DNA of 21,835 nucleotides, taken from the NCBI GenBank assembly GCA_035556515.1, contig DATMEO010000049.1:1-21835 (forward strand), in the 5' to 3' direction. The position numbers were made by a program, and so were the translations under genes. Below the pieces are notes generated by a model. The model was given only the letters and a program-made list of their open reading frames with translations, had not been told where the DNA came from and made no database searches. The stretch comes from Gaiellasilicea sp035556515. GTDB lineage: Bacteria > Actinomycetota > Thermoleophilia > Gaiellales > Gaiellaceae. Below, piece by piece: positions 6,800 through 13,294 of the stretch; position 1 is the stretch's first letter; every line of letters starts with the position of its first letter.

Positions 6800-8584
6800 T
6801 TAGCCGCGCGGCTTCTTGGGCTTCTTCTGTGGCACCGGTGCGGCGCGGATGACGCGGAACGCGGGCGTGACGAGCTCGACAGCGCCGAGCGCGTTCGTGG
6901 CGCGGAAGCGGACGACGTACATACCGCCGTAGACGAGGAACTTGCCACCGCGGGTCGTTCCGCGCCAGCTGGCCGCGTAGCGCCCCGCCTGGAGGCGGCG
7001 AACCGCGATCGTCGCGACCTTGACGCCTGTCTTCGTCTCCACCGTCGCGGTCAACCGGGCGGCGCGCGTCAGCGTCACCCCGGCCGCGATCCTCTGCTTG
7101 CCGCGCACACGAACGACGAGCGAGCGGCGCGAGAGCCTGGCGAAGCCGAGCGTGTTGTTGACGGAGAACCTCTGCGTCGTCGTCGAGACGCGTCCGAGGT
7201 CGTCGGTGGCCGTGACGTCGAGGCGCCAGCGGCCCTCGGCAGGCGGCGTCGGCTCGACGACGGTCGGATCAGTGGGTGCGGGCGGGAAGGCGATCGGATA
7301 CGTGCCCGGCACTTGCTCGAGCGTCTCCGTGAAGGCGACGGCCCCACCGGGCGCGACGAGGGTCGCGGTCACGTTCGAGGGCCGGACGACCTTGTAGGTG
7401 AGCTCACGCTGCCGCTCGGCGAAGCCGTCGCCGTTCGGCGAGATCACCGCATCCGGAGCGGGCGCGTAGACGCCGTAGTACATGAGCTGGAGCGCGTTCG
7501 AGACCGGCCGCTCGCCGCCGCGGTCGGACGGGCGGTTGAGCAGCTTCCCATCGAAGGCGAGCGAGGACGAGCCGCCGCCGTCGAAGGCGGAGCCGGTGAC
7601 CGCGCCGAGCCGCACCATCGTCTGCGCGAGTTCGAAGTTCGTCATCCCGACGCTGTAGCCGGGACGACGGCCGTCGGTGACGATCATCAGCACGCGGCCG
7701 TCGGCAAGCTGGCCGACGCCGGTGCGCGGGTTCCGCGGCGCGAGCTGACTGGACGTGAATGCCTCCTGGGCGCGGAAGACGGGGCCGCCGCTGCGCACGA
7801 GCACAGGCCCGCCGCCGACCGCGTTCGTGACCCCGGTCCACTCGGGCCGGAAGATCAGCCGGAGCGTCAGGAACGTCCCCACCGGGGACTCCTCGAGCAG
7901 GCGCTGGCCGGCTGTGCCGCGCGCGACGAGCACGGCGCCGCCCTGCGGGATCGGTGTGCCGCCGCCGGAGGCGATCTGAACCACGGGGCCGACGAGGTCC
8001 GCGTTCGGCGCCGTCGGCGGGAAGGGCGAGACCACGATCTCCGTCACGCCCGGCTGGGCGGGGGTGGCCGGCCCGTAGGTCGGCGTGAAGAGCGAGATCC
8101 CGTTGGCGCCGGGCGACTGGTTGAGATCGTTCAGCGTCCGGCGCTGGCCGAGCCCGCGCCAGGTGCCGAAGAACTCGATCTTGCGAACGTCGAGGCCGCC
8201 TTCGGGAGTGACGCCCGTGCTGGAGCGGTCGCCGTAGGGCGGGCTCTCGACGACGTTGTCGCGCATCAGCACGCCGCTCGGCCGGCCGGAGTCGGCGTAG
8301 AAGTCGCCGTTGACGCCGACCATCGTCGCGCCCGGCGCGAGCCGCTTCTGCATCGAGGTGACGCGCTCGACGCCCTGGATCGTCTCGTTCGAGAGGGTCG
8401 GGCGGAGCTCGTAGAGACCGGTCGGGCGTGGGCCGCGGACGATGTGGATTGCGACAGGGCCGTGCGGGGTGAACTGGACGCCGCGCTCGTAGGTGACGCC
8501 CGGCATCAGCACGGTCGTCTGCGCCGCGGCGGGCGCGGCGAGTGTGAGGGCGAGGATCCAACCGATGAGAAGCTTGCGCAGCAC
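6800..8584 (-). CDS. Secreted phosphodiester glycosidase (NAGPA domain) with C-terminal FlgD-like Ig domains
   Basis: The 594-residue protein begins with a Sec signal peptide (MLRKLLIGWILALTLAAPAAAQ). Its first ~370 residues match the NAGPA (PF09992-type) fold: MVGVNGDFYADSGRPSG (88-104), then DGRVLMIVTDGR and GSAFDGGGSSSLAFDG (around 300-345). The human enzyme with this domain removes GlcNAc from GlcNAc-1-P phosphodiesters; bacterial members are thought to act on wall or capsular phosphodiester-linked sugars. The C-terminal third opens with ISPNGDGFAERQ, typical of FlgD-like Ig modules, and a second such module contains GRYAASWRGTTRGGKFLVYGGMYVVRFRATN. The tail is lysine/proline-rich. It begins at GTG 8584 without a clear ribosome site and ends nine bases before DedA, suggesting one transcript with the glycan genes. 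The substrate is unknown; action on the polymer built by this operon is inferred. Confidence 0.88.
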   Translation of the reverse strand: MLRKLLIGWILALTLAAPAAAQTTVLMPGVTYERGVQFTPHGPVAIHIVRGPRPTGLYELRPTLSNETIQGVERVTSMQKRLAPGATMVGVNGDFYADSGRPSGVLMRDNVVESPPYGDRSSTGVTPEGGLDVRKIEFFGTWRGLGQRRTLNDLNQSPGANGISLFTPTYGPATPAQPGVTEIVVSPFPPTAPNADLVGPVVQIASGGGTPIPQGGAVLVARGTAGQRLLEESPVGTFLTLRLIFRPEWTGVTNAVGGGPVLVRSGGPVFRAQEAFTSSQLAPRNPRTGVGQLADGRVLMIVTDGRRPGYSVGMTNFELAQTMVRLGAVTGSAFDGGGSSSLAFDGKLLNRPSDRGGERPVSNALQLMYYGVYAPAPDAVISPNGDGFAERQRELTYKVVRPSNVTATLVAPGGAVAFTETLEQVPGTYPIAFPPAPTDPTVVEPTPPAEGRWRLDVTATDDLGRVSTTTQRFSVNNTLGFARLSRRSLVVRVRGKQRIAAGVTLTRAARLTATVETKTGVKVATIAVRRLQAGRYAASWRGTTRGGKFLVYGGMYVVRFRATNALGAVELVTPAFRVIRAAPVPQKKPKKPRG

Positions 8585-8626
8585 GACCGCGACCGAGGCT
8601 AGCCGAAGGCTCGGCGTGCTTTGCAG

Positions 8627-8644
8627 GGATTTACGGAATCCGTA
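8627..8644. promoter_or_regulatory. Overlapping small inverted repeats upstream of the glycosidase gene
   Basis: The 78-base gap between the stop of the collagen-associated membrane-protein gene and the glycosidase start contains GGATT-TACGG-AATCC (8627-8641), overlapping TACGG-AAT-CCGTA (8632-8644). Both are perfect but short dyads. They lie about 45-60 bases upstream of the glycosidase GTG, where an operator for the glycan operon could sit. A TAnnnT hexamer (TAGCCT on the minus strand) is closer to the start. Dyads this short occur by chance, so function is only a suggestion. Confidence 0.22.
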
Positions 8645-8662
8645 CAGCGCGGGCCGACGGAG

Positions 8663-9397
8663 CTACCCGACGGGGACGATGTCTCCCGAGCGGGCGAGGC
8701 CCGTTGCTTCGCCGGACTTCGGCGAGTAAATCTCGATCAGCTGTCCGACCTGAGGGAACGCGACGTAGACGCTCGTCGGCCGCGCTCGACTCCACACGGC
8801 GAGGCCGCCCCCCGGCGTCTTTGCGGACGCCATCTGCGCGTTGCCCGCTCGCGCGGTCGCTGTCGCAAAGGCATTCTGCAGCGGATACGTCGCGATCGTC
8901 AGCAGACGCCGCTCGTCCCCGACCTCGTAGCCGGGCGAGAGATAGCGGACGTACGTCCCCGCCCTCGTCGCGGTCAGCTCGAGCTCGCGGGACGGGATCG
9001 CGCCTGCCCAGTAAACGGTTGCGTCGGTCTCCTCGGCGTACGAGGCGAGTTCGTCTGCGGAAACCGAGACGGGTACGCCGGCACGCACGTCGGGAGCCGC
9101 ATCGTCGCCCGCGAACCACAGGAACGCCGCCGCCGCCGCCGCGGCCGCCACAAGGACGAGCAGCGCGAGTACGAGCGCCGCGCGCGGCCGCCGCCGCGAT
9201 GGTGCAGGGGCGGCCTGCGCGACGGGAGGCTGAGGCTTGGCCGGCTTGCTCTTTGCCGTCGGGCGTTTCCGCGGCGTGGCTGGTTTCCGCGTCGCAGCCC
9301 GCTTTCGTGCCGGCGGGGCGGCTTCCGGATCGTCCATCGGTTCAGCTTCGGCGCGCCTCGGCCGTCTCATCCTCGGCGGCGGTGGCACGAGGGTCAT
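8663..9397 (-). CDS. Single-pass membrane protein of unknown function, translationally coupled to the collagen-like gene
   Basis: I do not recognise a family. The 244-residue protein starts MTLVPPPPRMRRPRRAEAEP, has a Lys/Arg/Pro/Ala-rich low-complexity cytoplasmic stretch to about residue 75, and one strong transmembrane helix (ALVLALLVLVAAAAAAAAFL, about 78-97). A ~145-residue C-terminal domain is predicted outside the cell and includes VSADELASYAEETDATVYWAG, YVRYLSPGYEVGDERR and QVGQLIEIYSPKSGEATGLA. It has no cysteines. The chosen ATG at 9397 overlaps the stop of the collagen-like gene as ATGA, a textbook coupling arrangement. The frame remains open upstream to 9484 but only inside that gene. 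The topology (basic tail inside, small domain outside) would suit an anchor or assembly partner for the exported collagen-like protein; that is inference from coupling alone. Confidence 0.75.
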   Translation of the reverse strand: MTLVPPPPRMRRPRRAEAEPMDDPEAAPPARKRAATRKPATPRKRPTAKSKPAKPQPPVAQAAPAPSRRRPRAALVLALLVLVAAAAAAAAFLWFAGDDAAPDVRAGVPVSVSADELASYAEETDATVYWAGAIPSRELELTATRAGTYVRYLSPGYEVGDERRLLTIATYPLQNAFATATARAGNAQMASAKTPGGGLAVWSRARPTSVYVAFPQVGQLIEIYSPKSGEATGLARSGDIVPVG

Positions 9398-10875
9398 CCG
9401 GTGACGGCCTCGCGCGTGACCGTGTCGACCTTGAGCGCAACGATCTTCGTGTTGCGCGCGACCGAGGCGTCGCTGCTCCGGCACCTCAAGACAATCGAGC
9501 CCGTGGCCGCGAAGACGTGATTGACGTGCAGCGCCAGCGTTGCTTCGTGACTGAGGTCGACCGAGACGACGCCCGGGGTGAAGTCGTACGAGGCGGTGTC
9601 GGTGTCGCCGCCGCCCGCGTCGAGCGTGCAGACCGCAGTGAAGTCCGACCCGCTTGTCGGCGTGTCGACGATCGTCTTGGCGGAGATCGCATAGGCGCCG
9701 GCCACGACGTTGGTCATGGTCGCGACGGTGGTATCCGTCGTCGCGAGCGCCTGGCTGCCGTCGCGATACGCCTCGCGGGCGCTCGACACTCCGGCCGGCC
9801 CCTGAAGCCCGGCGGGCCCGGCTGCGCCCGTTGCCCCCTGCGGCCCCGCGGGACCCTGCGCGCCCGCCGGCCCCTGCGCGCCTGCCGCGCCTGCCGCGCC
9901 TGTCGCTCCTGTCGCTCCTGCCGCTCCCTGCGGACCCGCGGGACCCTGCGCGCCGGCGGGGCCTTGCGGCCCGTCGGCTCCGGTCAGGCCCTGCGGGCCG
10001 GCGGGTCCGGCCGGACCTTGAAGGCCCTGCGGCCCCTGCGGGCCTTGCGGGCCTTGTGCTCCGTCGGCCCCGTTCGCGCCGTCAGCGCCGGCGGGACCCT
10101 GCGGGCCTTGCGGTCCGGTGAGCCCTACAGGACCTTGCGGGCCGGGCGGTCCGGCGGGGCCTTGCGCACCGTCCGCACCGTCCACACCGTCCACACCGTC
10201 CACACCGTCCACACCGTCTGCACCGTCTGCACCGTCTGCGCCGTCTACTCCGTTCGAGCCGTCCGCGCCAGGAACACCTTGGCCTCCCTGCGGTCCGGTC
10301 AGTCCCTGCGGACCGGCCGGGCCCTGCGGGCCCTGAGCTCCATCCGTTCCGTCCACGCCCGCAAGTCCTTGCGGCCCCTGCGCCCCCGAAAGCCCTGCCG
10401 CACCGGTCGCGCCCGCCGGACCGACAGCACCCGTCGCGCCGGAGGATCCGATGCCGCGCGGCCCGATCGGGCCTTCCGCTCCGGCCGGCCCACGTTCGCC
10501 GGCTGCACCAGCCGGTCCAGGAGTGCCGTCCATGCCGTTGAGCCCTTTCACGCCGTCGGCTCCATCGGCTCCGTCGCTGCCCGCTCGACCTTGCGGCCCG
10601 CGCGAACCGTGCTCACCCGGGAGCCCGCGAGGTCCCGCTGGGCCGTCCAGTCCGCGCTCGCCGCGCGGACCGACCGGACCCTGCTCGCCTCGTTCCCCGT
10701 CGCTCGCGACGCGGGGTCGCGCCGTCTGCTTGTGTGCGGTGACGAGAGCGACGCCGCGCGAGGCTCTCTCCGCATTCGCGGGCGCATCGCTTGCAATCGC
10801 GACGCCGCCCAACGCCGAGACGGTGCCCGTGGCAAGGAGCACCTTCAGAACGTTGATACTGATCGGGATCCGCAT
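9394..10875 (-). CDS. Exported collagen-like protein (Gly-X-Y repeat) with C-terminal beta-type domain
   Basis: The 493-residue protein has three parts: an N-terminal signal or anchor segment (MRIPISINVLKVLLATGTVS, continuing to ASDAPANA), a collagen-like region at residues 60-364 with about 101 Gly-X-Y triplets, and a ~130-residue C-terminal domain with two cysteines (AVCTLDAGG and IVLRCRSS). The early triplets are charged (GER, GPR, GEH, GSR); later ones are mostly GPQ/GPA/GAQ and an Asp-rich GAD/GVD block. One interruption occurs at GPR-GI-GSS. Bacterial collagens of this kind form triple helices on the cell surface or in matrix, with the C-terminal domain often nucleating trimerisation, as in BclA/C1q-like proteins. 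ATG at 10875 is chosen because GGAG lies seven bases upstream and the signal peptide starts there; an upstream in-frame start at 10944 lacks both. The coupled downstream gene suggests a functional pair. Confidence 0.9.
   Translation of the reverse strand: MRIPISINVLKVLLATGTVSALGGVAIASDAPANAERASRGVALVTAHKQTARPRVASDGERGEQGPVGPRGERGLDGPAGPRGLPGEHGSRGPQGRAGSDGADGADGVKGLNGMDGTPGPAGAAGERGPAGAEGPIGPRGIGSSGATGAVGPAGATGAAGLSGAQGPQGLAGVDGTDGAQGPQGPAGPQGLTGPQGGQGVPGADGSNGVDGADGADGADGVDGVDGVDGVDGADGAQGPAGPPGPQGPVGLTGPQGPQGPAGADGANGADGAQGPQGPQGPQGLQGPAGPAGPQGLTGADGPQGPAGAQGPAGPQGAAGATGATGAAGAAGAQGPAGAQGPAGPQGATGAAGPAGLQGPAGVSSAREAYRDGSQALATTDTTVATMTNVVAGAYAISAKTIVDTPTSGSDFTAVCTLDAGGGDTDTASYDFTPGVVSVDLSHEATLALHVNHVFAATGSIVLRCRSSDASVARNTKIVALKVDTVTREAVTG
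9784..10698 (-). repeat. Collagen-like Gly-X-Y coding repeat
   Basis: On the minus strand every third codon is glycine over about 915 bases, broken once by a missing Y residue (GPR-GI-GSS). Frequent triplets are GPQ, GPA, GAQ, GAD, GAT and GVD. On the plus strand this appears as recurring nine-base-periodic units such as ccctgcggg and cgccggcgg. It is a protein-coding repeat, not a CRISPR array: there are no unique spacers. Confidence 0.92.
10167..10238 (-). repeat. Eight-copy 9-bp tandem repeat encoding GAD/GVD triplets
   Basis: Nine-base units start at 10167, 10176, 10185, 10194, 10203, 10212, 10221 and 10230: one caccgtccg, four identical caccgtcca and three identical caccgtctg. They encode consecutive Gly-Val/Ala-Asp triplets. 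Because the unit is exactly one collagen triplet, gain or loss of copies would change helix length without shifting frame. The near-perfect identity contrasts with the varied codons elsewhere in the collagen region and suggests recent slippage expansion. Confidence 0.85.
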
Positions 10876-11159
10876 GGTCGAGCTCCGGGGCTGCCTCGGG
10901 GACACCGGCTGAGACCGCAGTCCGGGGTGTCTCAGATGCAGCAAAGTGCCTGCTCAGGAGCCACGCATCCCGCAGAAGGGGTACGCATGACACGCCGAAG
11001 CGGCGATCCACGGCGCGCCGGATGGCGATCCCCGCACGTCGAGCACCGCTGCATGGCCCGACCTCGCGGCGCGGCAATCACCCGGACGGGGGCACTCAAA
11101 CGGCCGCCGGCCACCGATAGCTGCTCTGGCGGGGCATCGCGAGCCTTCCGCACACCCCC
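10876..11159. other. Intergenic region between the divergent collagen-like and GGDEF/HD-GYP genes
   Basis: No convincing gene is seen in these 284 bases. On the collagen side, CTGAGAC (10909-10915) pairs with GTCTCAG (10929-10935) and would form a stem in the 5' leader about 35-60 bases before the collagen start. Further right, GGCGATCC occurs twice as a direct repeat (11002-11009 and 11024-11031), 22 bases apart, about two helical turns. Neither divergent gene shows a clear TAnnnT hexamer at leaderless spacing. No c-di-GMP riboswitch consensus was found. The region must hold both promoters, but I cannot place them. Confidence 0.45.
10909..10935 (-). promoter_or_regulatory. Seven-bp stem in the 5' leader of the collagen-like gene
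   Basis: CTGAGAC (10909-10915) and GTCTCAG (10929-10935) form a perfect seven-bp inverted repeat around a 13-base spacer. In the collagen mRNA it would lie about 33-60 bases upstream of the ATG, leaving the GGAG ribosome site free. It could equally be a DNA operator. Function is unproven. Confidence 0.25.
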
Positions 11160-13160
11160 ATGCAGATGTGGCGACCCTTCTTCGACCAGGTACGGCGCGG
11201 CGGCGTCCTGCTCGCCTTGTCCGGCCTGTTTGCGCTGTATCTCGTCCTCCGCCTCGCGGATGCCGGTGACCAGTCCACGCCGGTGCGGTGGCTCTACAAC
11301 CTGCTGCTAGTCGGCTCGGCGTTCGTCTGCCTGAAGGCACCGATGCGCGCCGGTCGAGAGCGCGCCGCATGGCGCTGCCTCGGCGCAACGTTGCTCCTCT
11401 GGGCCGCCGGCGACCTCTACTACACGCTCTTCCTCGTCGGCGGCGCAGTCAGCCCGCCGACCGTGACGGACTGGTTCTGGCTGGTGTCGTATCCGGTGCT
11501 CTACGTCTCGATCGGGCTGCTCGTGCGCGCACGAACGGTCCAGTTCGAGCGCAGCCTGTTCCTCGACGCCGCCCTTGCCGCGCTCGCCGTCGCAGCATTC
11601 GGCGGCGCCGTGCTCTTCGGCCCAGTCGTGGACAGCACCGGCGGGTCGCCACTCACGGCAGCGATGAATCTCGCCTATCCGCTCGCCGACGCGCTCCTGC
11701 TGGGACTCGTCGTGGCAGTGCTCGCACTGAGCGGGTGGCGGCTCGACCGGACATGGGCCTGCATCCTCGGCGGCACGGCCGTGCTCGCGCTCGCAGACGC
11801 CGCGTCGCTCTACCAATCGGCGATCGCGTCCTCGACGGCGACGACGATCCTCGATGCCGGTTGGCCGCTCGCGATGGTCCTCTTGGCGGCGGCCGCATGG
11901 CAGCCGCCCAGCCAGCTCGGAGCCGTGCGGGCCGAGGGTGGCCGGCTGCTCGTCCTCCCGGCCGTCTTCGGGGCGATCTCGCTCAGCATCCTCGTGTACG
12001 GCCAGTTCGAGCGACTCAACACGCCGGCGGTCGTGCTCGCGGCCACGTCGCTCCTCGCAGTGATCGCGCGGATGGCATTCACGTTCCGCGAGAAGGTGGA
12101 GCTGCTCAGGCGAACACGGATCGAGTCGCTCACGGATGCGCTGACGAGCGTCGGCAATCGGCGCAAGCTGATGCTCGACCTCGACGCGCGGCTCCAGTCG
12201 GCCGAGCCAGCCGTGCTGATGCTGCTCGATCTGGACGGCTTCAAAGCGTACAACGACACGTTCGGGCACCCGGCAGGCGACGCGCTGCTCGCGCGGATTG
12301 CCGACAAGCTCACGGGGGCGGTGGCGCGCGAGGGTGAGGTCTACCGGATCGGGGGCGACGAGTTCTGCGTGCTCGCGTCGGTCGAGGGCACCCGCCGCGA
12401 GTCGTTCGCGGCGGCGGCCGCAGCCTCGCTCGAGGAGCAGGGCGAAGGCTTTCGGATCAGCGCCGCCTACGGCGTCGTCGCGCTTCCCGAGGAGGCAGCG
12501 AGCGTGTCGGAGGCGCTACGGATCGTGGACGGACGGATGTACGACGAAAAGGACGGACGCCGTGCTTCGGCGGGCCGCCAGAGTCGTGACGTCCTCCTCC
12601 GCGTCCTCTACGAGCGCGACTCTCGGCTCCAGGGACACCTGAGCGGCGTCGCCGAGCTCGTCCGCGCGGTCGGGGTCGAGCTTGGGCTCCCCGACGGGGA
12701 GCTCGAGGATCTGGCGCTCGCCGCCGAGCTCCACGAGGTCGGCAAGCTCGCGATCCCGGACTCGATCCTGCGCAAGCCGGGCGCGCTCACGGACGAGGAG
12801 TGGCTGTTCGTGCGCCGCCACCCGCTGATCGGCGAGCGGATCCTCTCGTCGGCACCGGCTCTCGCGCGCGTGTCGAAGATCGTTCGGTCGACGCACGAGC
12901 GAATCGACGGCAACGGCTACCCGGATCAGCTTGCAGGCGGGGCAATCCCGTTGGGAGCCCGGATCGTCGGAACGTGCGCCGCATTCGTCGCGATCACGTC
13001 GGACCTGCCCTACCGCGCGGCCCGTACGGAGGATGAAGCCGTGGAGGAGTTGCGACGCTGCGCCGGCACGCAATTCGACGCGGACGTCGTCGAGGCGCTG
13101 ATCGCGGTGCGCGGCGAGCACGCCGCGGACCTGGCCGTTCTCGCCGAGGCGACCGGCTAG
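11160..13160 (+). CDS. Membrane-bound diguanylate cyclase (GGDEF) fused to a degenerate HD-GYP domain
   Basis: The 666-residue protein has an N-terminal membrane region of roughly eight or nine hydrophobic segments (residues 13-315). A GGDEF domain follows, with SLTDALTSVGNRR, the metal-binding LDLDGFKAYNDTFGH and an intact G398-G-D-E-F402, so c-di-GMP synthesis is expected. No RxxD inhibitory site stands five residues before GGDEF. The C-terminal HD-GYP region keeps His493, His525, THERIDGNGYP (GYP 586-588) and IPLGARI. However, the HD dyad is His-Glu (525-526), and the two Asp of the usual CDAYDAM segment are Ala607 and Val610 (CAAFVAI). Phosphodiesterase activity is therefore doubtful; the domain may instead sense c-di-GMP or bind partners. 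ATG at 11160 lacks a clear ribosome site, and ATG at 11166 is an alternative. It lies divergent to the collagen-like gene, a plausible regulatory target. Confidence 0.88.
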   Translation: MQMWRPFFDQVRRGGVLLALSGLFALYLVLRLADAGDQSTPVRWLYNLLLVGSAFVCLKAPMRAGRERAAWRCLGATLLLWAAGDLYYTLFLVGGAVSPPTVTDWFWLVSYPVLYVSIGLLVRARTVQFERSLFLDAALAALAVAAFGGAVLFGPVVDSTGGSPLTAAMNLAYPLADALLLGLVVAVLALSGWRLDRTWACILGGTAVLALADAASLYQSAIASSTATTILDAGWPLAMVLLAAAAWQPPSQLGAVRAEGGRLLVLPAVFGAISLSILVYGQFERLNTPAVVLAATSLLAVIARMAFTFREKVELLRRTRIESLTDALTSVGNRRKLMLDLDARLQSAEPAVLMLLDLDGFKAYNDTFGHPAGDALLARIADKLTGAVAREGEVYRIGGDEFCVLASVEGTRRESFAAAAAASLEEQGEGFRISAAYGVVALPEEAASVSEALRIVDGRMYDEKDGRRASAGRQSRDVLLRVLYERDSRLQGHLSGVAELVRAVGVELGLPDGELEDLALAAELHEVGKLAIPDSILRKPGALTDEEWLFVRRHPLIGERILSSAPALARVSKIVRSTHERIDGNGYPDQLAGGAIPLGARIVGTCAAFVAITSDLPYRAARTEDEAVEELRRCAGTQFDADVVEALIAVRGEHAADLAVLAEATG

Positions 13161-13245
13161 AAGACGCTGACCTCGCGGTAGAGCGTGTCTCGCTGCACCG
13201 GAGTCTTGCCGAGTTCAGCCCCTGCGTCACCCACGAGCAGAACGG

Positions 13246-13275
13246 CCTGGCGGCCCGCTGATGCGGGCCGCCAGG
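13246..13275. terminator. Perfect 13-bp hairpin between convergent genes (bidirectional terminator candidate)
   Basis: CCTGGCGGCCCGC (13246-13258) and GCGGGCCGCCAGG (13263-13275) pair fully around a TGAT loop. It sits 85 bases after the plus-strand GGDEF/HD-GYP stop and 19 bases beyond the minus-strand protease stop, ideal for ending both transcripts. There is no U-tract on either side. Confidence 0.7.
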
Positions 13276-13294
13276 AGCCTCAGTCGAAGGGAGA

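Noticed and set aside
9784..10698. CRISPR-like periodic repeats
   Set aside because: The period is 9 bases with no unique spacers and it reads as Gly-X-Y collagen triplets.
10876..11159. c-di-GMP riboswitch between the collagen and GGDEF genes
   Set aside because: The context invites it, but neither strand shows the conserved GEMM core elements; only a 7-bp stem and a short direct repeat are present.
10987..11310. Small plus-strand open frame with a good ribosome site (AGAAGGGG five bases before ATG) ahead of the GGDEF gene
   Set aside because: It overlaps the GGDEF/HD-GYP gene by 150 bases in another frame. Its third-position composition is mixed, and the peptide is Arg/Ser/Cys-rich with no recognisable domain.
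8704..11310. Plus-strand open frame spanning the collagen region
   Set aside because: Its length comes from the stop-free collagen repeat read in antisense; the product is low-complexity with no signal or domain.
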